Source: Physcocola sp002396385
GTDB taxonomy: Bacteria > Bacteroidota > Bacteroidia > Bacteroidales > Paludibacteraceae
Direction: 5' to 3'
Length of the DNA stretch: 27,257 nt
NCBI GenBank assembly: GCA_946535435.1
Contig: CAMNDM010000046.1
Location: 1 to 27,257, forward strand
The stretch's first letter is position 1, and each line of letters starts with the position of its first letter. Made by a program: the position numbers and the translations under genes. The notes under the pieces were generated by a model. That model ran no database searches and was not told where the DNA came from. It saw only the letters and a program-made list of their open reading frames with translations. Positions 15,261-21,242 of this stretch are shown here, in pieces.

Positions 15261-16547
15261 ATGAAACGTTTTTTATTATATCTGATCGTGTTGTTTGTTA
15301 TGCTGCCGCTTGGTGGCGTAACCTACAGCCTTGCCCAGACACAAAAGAAGACGGTTTCGGCCTCAAAGAAAACTACAACCTCGAAGAAGAAGCCTGTTGC
15401 CAGGAAACAGACCGGGAAGAGGGGCACGGTCGCTAGAAAGACGGGTACTTCGAAATCGTCTAAATACAAAAAAGGCAAAAAGCCTGTCTCTCATGTTAAA
15501 ACCTACCATTTCGGTAACGGACAAAAGGCTGTCTTGAACGTGAAACCGCAGGTGCAGCGTGTCGTTACCCGTAAGAACGGACGCCGCATTGTCCGCTACA
15601 AGCGTGTCTACCAACCGCCTATCAGCCTGACGTTCGACGGTATCGATATTTCGCACTACCAGCACTATATACACTGGAAGGAGGTGGCCACCAACAACAT
15701 CCAGTTCGCGTATGTGAAGGCCACCGAGGGCGAGATGCTCCGCGACGAGTATTACGAGACGAACATCAGCCGTGCCAGGGCGGCCGACCTGAAGGTGGGC
15801 AGCTACCTCTTCTTCCGCCCCAGTGTGTCGGCTAAGCGCCAGTTCGAGAACTTCCGTGCCATTGTGCGGGAAGAGAACCAGGACCTGCTGCCGATGGTCG
15901 ATGTGGAGGAGTGCGACCACATGAACCGCCGGATGGTGCTGAACCGTTTGAAGGAACTGCTCGACCTGATGACGGACTACTATGGTCAGAAACCGCTCAT
16001 CTACACCATGACCAGTTTCTACAACACCTACCTGCAAAACGAGTTTACCGACTATCCGTTCATGTTGGGCGGCTACACCCGCAAACCTGTGCTGCTCGAT
16101 GGGAAAGACTATGTGGTGTGGCAGTTCTCGGCCCACGGCAGGGTTCCGGGCATTGTGGGGAATGTCGACCTCGATGTTTTTAACGAGGGGCACAACATCG
16201 GCGAACTCCTGTTCGACCACTCGAAGTTCAAGGGCGTGAAAATACAGCGCAAGCCTATTGAGGTGATACCGGAGGATAAGCCTGGCGAAAAACTGCCGCC
16301 GCTGCCGGTGAAGAAACCGACCGTCCAGAAGAAGAAACAGCATCAGCAGAAACCTGCCAAACGTGTCCCAACGGTTGCCGAAACACCGAAGGCAAAGCCT
16401 GTGGCGGTCCCAGTTCCTGTGGAACCCGTACAGACTCCCGAACCGATGCGGGAAGCCAAGGCGCCCGTGGTGGGCGAGGAGGAACCTGAACCGCTGCCCG
16501 ATATTGAGGAGGACGGTGGTGAAGGTGGCGCCGCCGACGCGCAATAA
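15261..16547 (+). CDS. Secreted GH25 muramidase (lysozyme-like)
   Basis: Predicted 428 aa from the ATG at 15261 (MKRFLLYLIVLFVMLPLGG, a good signal peptide cut after SLAQ); the upstream in-frame ATG at 15234 only adds non-leader residues. Residues ~27-80 are a lysine/threonine/serine-rich linker (KKTTTSKKKPVARKQ). The GH25 domain spans about 122-325: LTFDGIDISHYQ with catalytic-site D129, AYVKATEGEML, then PMVDVEE with D214/E216, IYTMTSFYNTYL and YVVWQFSAHG near NVDLDVFN. The family hydrolyses the MurNAc-GlcNAc bond of peptidoglycan. The C-terminal 90 residues are proline- and lysine-rich, then acidic (EEEPEPLPDIEEDGGEGG), with no recognised binding domain. It could act in cell-wall turnover or in attack on neighbours; it is transcribed alone between argS and a terminator. 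Confidence 0.92.
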   Translation: MKRFLLYLIVLFVMLPLGGVTYSLAQTQKKTVSASKKTTTSKKKPVARKQTGKRGTVARKTGTSKSSKYKKGKKPVSHVKTYHFGNGQKAVLNVKPQVQRVVTRKNGRRIVRYKRVYQPPISLTFDGIDISHYQHYIHWKEVATNNIQFAYVKATEGEMLRDEYYETNISRARAADLKVGSYLFFRPSVSAKRQFENFRAIVREENQDLLPMVDVEECDHMNRRMVLNRLKELLDLMTDYYGQKPLIYTMTSFYNTYLQNEFTDYPFMLGGYTRKPVLLDGKDYVVWQFSAHGRVPGIVGNVDLDVFNEGHNIGELLFDHSKFKGVKIQRKPIEVIPEDKPGEKLPPLPVKKPTVQKKKQHQQKPAKRVPTVAETPKAKPVAVPVPVEPVQTPEPMREAKAPVVGEEEPEPLPDIEEDGGEGGAADAQ

Positions 16548-16572
16548 GCGTCAATCGGACTACAAAAAGCAA

Positions 16573-16617
16573 AGAGGGTGTACCAAAAACATGAGTTTGG
16601 TACACCCTCTCTTTCTC
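16573..16617. terminator. Perfect 15-bp hairpin terminator
   Basis: AGAGGGTGTACCAAA (16573-16587) pairs perfectly with 16596-16610 around an 8-nt loop, followed by CTTTCT. It stands 25 bp after the muramidase stop and before the leftward 61-aa gene, so it can close both units. Confidence 0.75.
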
Positions 16618-16665
16618 AGATAGACTTTTCACTGTGTTTTTCCTTCATTTCATAGCCGTCTTCGG

Positions 16666-16851
16666 TCAGAAGACCAGTTCCACCAGGTACTCGTTGCCTG
16701 TGGTAGAGTCTTTTTTCTCCTTAACTTCCTTTCTCAGGCTGGCAGCCGTCTTGTAGATTCGGTCAAGACGCATTCTGAAGTCCTCGAATTCGGTAAAGGT
16801 GAAGCCAATACGGTGGCCGTTATCGTTTATGTGTAGCTTGTAGAATTTCAT
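16666..16851 (-). CDS. 61-aa protein of unknown function, co-regulated with the WYL gene
   Basis: The frame encodes MKFYKLHINDNGHRIGFTF, TEFEDFRMRLDRIYKTAASL and a charged tail (RKEVKEKKDSTTGNEYLVEL). It is soluble, with two short beta-like segments and a central amphipathic helix; there is no signal peptide. I do not recognise a family. Its own promoter is visible upstream (TAAGTTTG at 16880-16887, 29 bp before the start), with a perfect inverted repeat over the -33 position that is half-shared with the promoter of the adjacent WYL regulator. That common motif is the best support that it is real and under the same control. Confidence 0.6.
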   Translation of the reverse strand: MKFYKLHINDNGHRIGFTFTEFEDFRMRLDRIYKTAASLRKEVKEKKDSTTGNEYLVELVF

Positions 16852-16879
16852 TTGCTGTATGTTTTTATTGTTTACACAG

Positions 16880-16919
16880 CAAACTTACAGATAACATCTG
16901 CCCATTTAGGGCAGATGTT
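16880..16919 (-). promoter_or_regulatory. Promoter plus 11-5-11 palindromic operator
   Basis: On the minus strand a perfect inverted repeat, arms AACATCTGCCC and GGGCAGATGTT with a 5-bp spacer, occupies 16893-16919. The -7 box TAAGTTTG is at 16880-16887. The far arm ends exactly 21 nt before the -7 box, in the -33 region. There is no U-tract, so operator is a better reading than terminator. Confidence 0.6.
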
Positions 16920-16939
16920 TGGAAAAAATCAAAAAAACG

Positions 16940-17836
16940 CTATTTTTTCTGTTGGTACATGTCCACCAGCCTTTGCGCGTTTTCAAGCAGTTGTTGTCGC
17001 AGGCTGTCGGGCTCCAGCACTTCCAGATCGGCCCCCTGCATCATCAGTTCTTGCACAAAGTCGAAGGTCGGTCGTACGTGCAGCTCGAAAATGCTGAAAT
17101 CGTTGTTGCGTTCTATTTCATTTTGCGACTCGTGTAGTTTAAGTGTCCGCAGGTAGTTGGCCTGCAGTCCGTTCACCTTTATGCGAATGCGTTGCACAGG
17201 GTAGTTGGGGTCGGCAATTATCCCGCTGCAGCCGTAGAAATAGGCGTTGGGGTCGAAATCCTTCGGGTAGAGGAAAGTGGAGTCCAGCTCTTTCAGTTGT
17301 TGGAAGCGGTCAAGACTGTAGGTCCTCAGTCCTACCCCCACCTTTTCGGCCAACAGGTACCAGCGTTGTTTGTTCAGCCTGAGGCAGTAGGGATTCACAA
17401 CGTTGGTGTGTGGAGTCTGGTTGGTGAAGCGCTGGTAGGTCAGTTCCAGTTGGTGGTTGTTTTTAATAGCCTCAATGATGGGTTGCAGGAAGGTGCGTCC
17501 CGAAGGGATGTCCTCCACCATAATGCGGTGTTTCAGATTCTTGTTTTCCACCAGCAGGTTGCTGGTTGAAATAGAGTTCAGCAGCCAGTTGCGGAGGCTG
17601 CCTTTTTTCAGGTCGTCGTTGTTCTCAATATAGTACCGGTAGCCGTTCTTGCGCTCGCAGGCAATGTCGATGTCGAGCATTTCCTCAATGCCCTTCCGCC
17701 ATTTGTGGAACGTGCGTTCGGGAATCGGGTCGTAGCCTTGCGCCCTTCGCTTGTCGTTGATTTGTTCCAAACTTATTTTCCCGGCCTTGTAGATGGTGTC
17801 GGCCAGCCAGATGTAGTTGTTGAGTTGGTTTGCCAT
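16940..17836 (-). CDS. WYL-domain transcriptional regulator
   Basis: A 298-aa regulator. The first ~70 residues (YIWLADTIYKAGKISLEQI, ERTFHKWRKGIEEMLDIDI, GYRYYI) form a winged-helix DNA-binding region. Residues ~115-200 are the WYL domain, with the LTYQRF strand, the NPYCLRLNKQRWYLLAEKV signature core and LRTYSLDRFQQL; the C-terminal WCX-like part reads IRIKVNGLQANYLRTL, SIFELHVRPTFDFVQELMM and ends in a helix. WYL proteins sense nucleic-acid or nucleotide ligands and often control defence, DNA-repair or phage-related genes. Its own promoter carries half of the operator found before the neighbouring 61-aa gene, so autoregulation is likely. It faces away from the AbiE-type pair, 215 bp off. 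Confidence 0.88.
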   Translation of the reverse strand: MANQLNNYIWLADTIYKAGKISLEQINDKRRAQGYDPIPERTFHKWRKGIEEMLDIDIACERKNGYRYYIENNDDLKKGSLRNWLLNSISTSNLLVENKNLKHRIMVEDIPSGRTFLQPIIEAIKNNHQLELTYQRFTNQTPHTNVVNPYCLRLNKQRWYLLAEKVGVGLRTYSLDRFQQLKELDSTFLYPKDFDPNAYFYGCSGIIADPNYPVQRIRIKVNGLQANYLRTLKLHESQNEIERNNDFSIFELHVRPTFDFVQELMMQGADLEVLEPDSLRQQLLENAQRLVDMYQQKK

Positions 17837-17858
17837 ACCGTTTCAATTTGGTTTGCCG

Positions 17859-17898
17859 CAAATGTAAACAAAACATATGAATTTTTGGGGCAGATGTT
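17859..17898 (-). promoter_or_regulatory. WYL gene promoter with a matching operator half-site
   Basis: TACATTTG (-7 box, minus strand) is at 17859-17866. AACATCTGCCC (minus strand, 17888-17898) lies exactly 21 nt upstream of it. The same 11-mer stands the same 21 nt from the -7 box of the 61-aa gene. The WYL start is 23 bp downstream of the -7 box. Confidence 0.55.
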
Positions 17899-18005
17899 TT
17901 GGAGGGGGGGCTTGTGCCCAATATAAACTACATTTACAATAGGTTCTTGTATAAAAAAGCGGTTCTAAAATGAAATAATTAACAAAAGAATGGCGAGTGA
18001 AATCT

Positions 18006-18026
18006 ATAACCAGTTTTTGGTTATAA
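18006..18026 (+). promoter_or_regulatory. Inverted repeat before the AbiE-type pair (putative operator)
   Basis: TATAACCA and TGGTTATA form a perfect 8-5-8 inverted repeat 26 bp before the antitoxin start. Antitoxins of this class commonly bind their own promoter, so autoregulation is the natural reading. A weak -33/-7 pair overlaps it but lies too close to the start codon to be confident. Confidence 0.5.
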
Positions 18027-18051
18027 ATTAAGGATTATATACTTTTACATT

Positions 18052-18573
18052 ATGATAGATTACGGAACATATACAAATATACCGTCAGTACCTGCAGGTG
18101 TCGTACTAGATAGGATTATACGTCAGCAGAAAAAAAAGAAGGTTGACGTGGCCATGTCTGCGCGCTTAATACCACAACGACTGAATGATTTGATAAAAGG
18201 AACAAGAAGGTTCACTCCGAAAATCTCGATGAATTTGGAACAAAGTCTGAATATCGACATTGTGGGTTTTTTCTACATCATTCAGGCAAAACATGATGTC
18301 TATGAGGAACAGAGGGCAAAGAACTTGACTTTGACTCCCGATATGTCGAAATTGACCAAAACTACATTCTGGGACGTAGACCTTAACAAGATTGACTGGA
18401 CCAAATGTGCGAAGTGGGCGATATGCAGGGTGTTGGAGTATGGAAGTGCTGATGAAATTAGCGAAATGGCAAAGTTTTACGGCATTGACAAGGTGAACGA
18501 AGTATATTCTGATCCGAAAAACTTCAGACTTTACGATAAGGTACAAGAAAAATATAGGGAGAGCGGATTATGA
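18052..18573 (+). CDS. AbiE-type antitoxin: Xre-like HTH plus DUF6922
   Basis: A 173-aa protein. Residues ~17-75 form a HigA/Xre-like helix-turn-helix (LDRIIRQQKKKKVDVAMSA, RLIPQRLNDLIKGTRRFTP, MNLEQSLNID). The C-terminal part, FWDVDLNKIDWTKCAKWAI then RVLEYGSADEISEMAKFYG, is the pattern I know as DUF6922, which pairs with AbiEii nucleotidyltransferases in Bacteroidales. Its stop overlaps the start of the next gene by 4 bp (ATGA), the usual toxin-antitoxin layout. It presumably represses its own promoter through the inverted repeat upstream and neutralises the toxin. The pair lies directly left of the restriction operon. The TA role is inferred from pairing and domains. Confidence 0.82.
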   Translation: MIDYGTYTNIPSVPAGVVLDRIIRQQKKKKVDVAMSARLIPQRLNDLIKGTRRFTPKISMNLEQSLNIDIVGFFYIIQAKHDVYEEQRAKNLTLTPDMSKLTKTTFWDVDLNKIDWTKCAKWAICRVLEYGSADEISEMAKFYGIDKVNEVYSDPKNFRLYDKVQEKYRESGL

Positions 18574-19253
18574 AACTACATAAAGAGACCGTATCACCCA
18601 ATCTCTTGGGCATACTAGAAAAATTGATGGAATCAGAAACTCTCAAAGACTTCTGTTTAGTGGGTGGAACTGCATTAAGTCTTCAACGGGGACACAGACG
18701 ATCGATTGATATTGACCTTTTCACAGAGGTCGCATATTCGGAGATTGATACCAAGGAAATCAAATTGTTTATAGAAAGTTCATTCCCTGTCCATGAAGGA
18801 ACTGATAGTCTTGATGAGGCAGCAATGGGATACAACCTTTTCCTTGGTAATGGTGTAGAACCGCCGATAAAGGTCGATTTGTTCTATACAGAACCATTTA
18901 TTTTCCCGATACATGAAATAAATGGAATACGAATGGCTGACCAACGGGAGATTGCGGCAATGAAGATGCTTGCAATAGGAGGGCCTATCCAACGTCAAAA
19001 GGACTATTGGGATATCCATGATATGCTCTCGGATTTCAGCCTAGACGAAATGATACAATGGGGATTACAGCGAAACAAGTATTCTCTGTCTAAGCAAGAC
19101 ATCTTGAATGGTTTTGATAACATAGACAACATAGAAGAATCTCCAGAAGGTATTGACAGTTTAAAAAGCGGTGAGTATTGGGAGTTGAAAGTCTTGGATT
19201 TGAAGGAAGAAGTAGAGCAATACAAAGCTAAATCTAGAAGAAAAAACGTTTAA
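18570..19253 (+). CDS. AbiEii/AbiGii-family nucleotidyltransferase toxin
   Basis: A 227-aa minimal nucleotidyltransferase. The signature FCLVGGTALSLQRGHRRSID holds G32-G33 and continues IDLF, so the two metal-binding aspartates are D47 and D49. IKVDLFY (third acidic strand) and REIAAMKMLAIGGPIQRQKD with a conserved lysine follow, then WDIHDML. These are the landmarks of AbiEii toxins, which transfer nucleotides to tRNA or other targets and cause growth arrest during phage infection. The length is typical for the Bacteroidales short form. It is the second gene of an overlapping pair with 18052-18573 and is followed by a terminator at 19295-19328. Confidence 0.88.
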   Translation: MKLHKETVSPNLLGILEKLMESETLKDFCLVGGTALSLQRGHRRSIDIDLFTEVAYSEIDTKEIKLFIESSFPVHEGTDSLDEAAMGYNLFLGNGVEPPIKVDLFYTEPFIFPIHEINGIRMADQREIAAMKMLAIGGPIQRQKDYWDIHDMLSDFSLDEMIQWGLQRNKYSLSKQDILNGFDNIDNIEESPEGIDSLKSGEYWELKVLDLKEEVEQYKAKSRRKNV

Positions 19254-19294
19254 TTTAGGTGTGTAACATAAATTGACAAACATTATCTTTTCAT

Positions 19295-19328
19295 GCGTCC
19301 CTGGCATAAGTGTCCGGGGCGCTTTTTT
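19295..19328 (+). terminator. Terminator of the AbiE-type pair
   Basis: A 12-position stem (19295-19306 with 19311-19322; two G-U pairs, one mismatch) has a 4-nt loop and six T at 19323-19328. Its 3' arm is the first 12 bp of the 65-bp direct repeat. Confidence 0.75.
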
Positions 19329-19375
19329 GTCTTATCGGCCTTATCTGTGAAAAATGCGGATTAAAATTTGCAAAA
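19311..19375 (+). repeat. 65-bp direct repeat, left copy
   Basis: Identical base for base to 27051-27115, with an offset of exactly 7,740 bp. It begins TGTCCGGGGCGC (the 3' arm of a terminator) and ends ATTTGCAAAA, which contains the -33 TTTG (19367-19370). No -7 box follows at 19-21 nt here, in contrast with the right copy. The two copies bracket the methyltransferase/Z1 operon. Confidence 0.95.
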
Positions 19376-19711
19376 ACTTTAGGTCTATTAAAGAAAATCC
19401 AGAGAGAGAACAAACTCGCTAAGCAACGATGACAAATATTGATTTTCAAAAGGTATCTTGTTGAGAAGTTGAGCCCCAGTACTGTAAACCTACGGATTCA
19501 GACTTTAAACAAGTATCTGGTGTCTTTGTCAAATAATTGGCAGTTGTTTATTCTGTTTTTGAGGTCAATAATCTTGAAAAGCTGTAAAATCGTGTGCTCT
19601 GTATTAGCAGTCATTACAATAGAATTTGTGAATATAGCGGTTCTAAATGAAAGAGCCGTGACAACAGGAGTCCTGCGATCCGAAACCTTCCATTACTTCA
19701 ATTATTTTTTG
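19376..19711. other. Gene-poor stretch, AT-rich
   Basis: No convincing intact gene lies between the left repeat and the methyltransferase leader. The only protein-like signal is the possible recombinase fragment at 19439-19540. The open frame continuing to 19714 after it is hydrophobic and not recognisable. Confidence 0.5.
19439..19540 (+). pseudogene. Possible remnant of a tyrosine-recombinase core-binding domain
   Basis: The frame reads FKRYLVEKLSPSTVNLRI then QTLNKYLVSLSNNW. The helix-turn-helix-like pattern (YLxxKLSPSTVNLRIxxLNKYL) is that of the N-terminal SAM-like domain of phage/XerC-type integrases. Just upstream, in another frame, NSLSNDDKY would extend it, which implies a frameshift near 19437. 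No catalytic domain (R...HxxR...Y) follows. The evidence is a short motif only, so the call is tentative. An integrase fossil would fit the position beside a direct repeat. Confidence 0.35.
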
Positions 19712-19812
19712 TAACTTTGAAAGGCTAAGAAAACATTTAGAATATGCAAAAAACTAAGATAGGACAGTTTACTAGACGAGGGGGGGGTAAAATATTGTAA
19801 TTCAATATTTTA
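19712..19812 (+). promoter_or_regulatory. Putative promoter and first leader hairpin of the restriction operon
   Basis: TAACTTTG (19712-19719) matches the -7 consensus; the -33 is weak. A transcript from about 19727 would have a ~165-nt leader. It includes a run of eight G (19780-19787) and a perfect 10-bp hairpin (TAAAATATTG 19788-19797 with 19803-19812, 5-nt loop), followed by the larger hairpin listed separately. Confidence 0.4.
19744..19800 (+). CDS. Candidate 18-aa leader peptide containing a G8 run
   Basis: ATG at 19744 opens MQKTKIGQFTRRGGGKIL and stops at 19798-19800. The GRG-type end is encoded by the eight-G run, which covers the last base of the second arginine codon and most of three glycine codons. 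The stop lies inside the loop of the first hairpin. There is no recognisable ribosome-binding site, and such a short frame may be chance; it is listed because its position relative to the two hairpins is what an attenuation leader would need. Confidence 0.2.
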   Translation: MQKTKIGQFTRRGGGKIL

Positions 19813-19824
19813 TGAATGTATCGT

Positions 19825-19869
19825 AAACCTCCGATTGCAAAAAATGTTTTTTTGCAATCGGAGGTTTTT
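19825..19869. terminator. 20-bp perfect hairpin with U-tract in the methyltransferase leader
   Basis: The 20 bases at 19825-19844 (core CCTCCGATTGCAAAAAA) are perfectly complementary to 19848-19867 around a 3-nt loop, and T residues follow to 19869. The methyltransferase start is only 20-26 bp further on, so no promoter fits between. The hairpin must lie in the operon's own leader, acting as an attenuator, or the operon starts elsewhere. A-runs make it able to act on both strands. Confidence 0.65.
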
Positions 19870-19889
19870 GTTTGACAATACTCAAAAGC

Positions 19890-21242
19890 ATGTCTATGAA
19901 AGTTAGTGTCAAACAAAACGAACAACCGCTAAAATTCATAGATCTTTTTGCGGGATTAGGAGGATTCCATTTAGCACTTGAGAATTTGGGATGCAAGTGC
20001 GTATTCGCCTCTGAGTTGAGAGAGGATTTGCAAAAGTTGTATGCCATAAATTTCAAGGGAACTAAGATAATGGGCGATATAACCAAAATCGACCCAAAAA
20101 AAGATATTCCAAGCCACTCTATAATATGTGCTGGTTTCCCTTGTCAGCCATTTAGTCAGGCTGGTAAGAGACAAGGTTTCAAGGATGAAAAGAATAGAGG
20201 AACTATGTTTGACTACATCTGCGGTATCATAGATGCGCACAAGCCAGAGTTCCTTCTGCTTGAAAACGTCTCTAATCTCAAAGGACATGATGGTGGAAAT
20301 ACTTGGAACGTGATAAAAGGACGCCTCGAAAAAGATTATTTTGTCAAGGCTGAAATTTTATCTCCTCACCAGTTTGGTATTCCTCAGCATCGCAAACGTA
20401 TATACATTGTTTGTCGCAGGAAGGACCTTGGTTCTCTTGACTACTTCTCTTTCCCGAAACCGACGAATGACGTTTGTGATATAACAAAAATAGTAGAACC
20501 AAATGATGCTGAGTATACGGCCCTTAGGTCAGACACTCTTCATCAACTTGATGTCTGGCAGGAGTTCATAAACAACACTATTAAGAGTGGGGACTCTATT
20601 CCAACATTTCCAATTTGGGCTATGGAGTTTGGTGCTACATATAATTACAAGGACAAAGCGCCTGCCTTTCAATCTGTCACTGAATTGAATGGGAAAAAAG
20701 GAAAACTTGGTCAGATTATTAACGGTCAGACTCTAAATGAATGTCTTAGCATGTTGCCGAACTATGCTCAATCAGCCAAGAGTCCAGTGTTCCCTAATTG
20801 GAAAATTCGGTACATCGAACAGAATCGCAAGTTTTATGCGAAGCACAAGAGTTGGCTTAAAGTTTGGATGAAAAAAATTGCCAACTTTGACAATAGTCAT
20901 TTGAAACTCGAATGGAATTGTGGTAATGTAGCTCCCTTCTTAATCGATAAGATTATACAATTTAGGGCATCAGGTATACGAGTGAAAGCTCCCACGTTTT
21001 CGCCAGCACTCAATCTCGTTGGTACACAAATTCCTATTTTGCCATGGATAGAATTGCCAGACAAAAATCAGCGTGGCAGGTATATGACTGTGCGCGAAGC
21101 CGCTAAATTACAAGGTCTTGAAAAACTTGTATTTGGTAATGAAGAATTCCATTTGTCACAGACGCGTTGCTATGAGGCGTTAGGTAACGCAGTTAATGCT
21201 CAGGTGGTTCAAGAAATAGCAAAAAGACTATTACAATTATGA
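19890..21242 (+). CDS. DNA (cytosine-5) methyltransferase
   Basis: Predicted 450 aa from the ATG at 19890 (an ATG at 19896, MKVSVKQ, is equally possible; the TTG further up is unlikely). All C5-methylase motifs are visible: I DLFAGLGGFHLA (18-29), IV AGFPCQPFSQAG with catalytic C85, VI LLENVSNL (E125), VIII QHRKRIYIV (166-174), IX MTVREAAKLQGL and X YEALGNAVNAQVVQEI. The long stretch between VIII and IX (~175-400) holds the target-recognition region. It methylates cytosine in a specific DNA sequence, which cannot be read from here. It is first in a five-gene operon and overlaps the next gene by 4 bp (ATGA). It presumably protects host DNA from the co-encoded nuclease. Confidence 0.95.
   Translation: MSMKVSVKQNEQPLKFIDLFAGLGGFHLALENLGCKCVFASELREDLQKLYAINFKGTKIMGDITKIDPKKDIPSHSIICAGFPCQPFSQAGKRQGFKDEKNRGTMFDYICGIIDAHKPEFLLLENVSNLKGHDGGNTWNVIKGRLEKDYFVKAEILSPHQFGIPQHRKRIYIVCRRKDLGSLDYFSFPKPTNDVCDITKIVEPNDAEYTALRSDTLHQLDVWQEFINNTIKSGDSIPTFPIWAMEFGATYNYKDKAPAFQSVTELNGKKGKLGQIINGQTLNECLSMLPNYAQSAKSPVFPNWKIRYIEQNRKFYAKHKSWLKVWMKKIANFDNSHLKLEWNCGNVAPFLIDKIIQFRASGIRVKAPTFSPALNLVGTQIPILPWIELPDKNQRGRYMTVREAAKLQGLEKLVFGNEEFHLSQTRCYEALGNAVNAQVVQEIAKRLLQL

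Noticed and set aside
16893..16919. The 11-5-11 palindrome as a terminator of the WYL gene
   Set aside because: No U-tract follows on either strand, and its arm recurs at fixed distance from another promoter, which favours an operator.
18052..19253. HEPN-MNT or type II HigBA toxin-antitoxin assignment
   Set aside because: The second protein has the GGTAL...DIDLF AbiEii signature and the first has DUF6922; there is no HEPN motif or RelE-like toxin.
19541..19714. Open frame continuing to 19714 as a real gene
   Set aside because: After the integrase-like segment the residues are a hydrophobic, unrecognisable run with no start or ribosome-binding site of its own.
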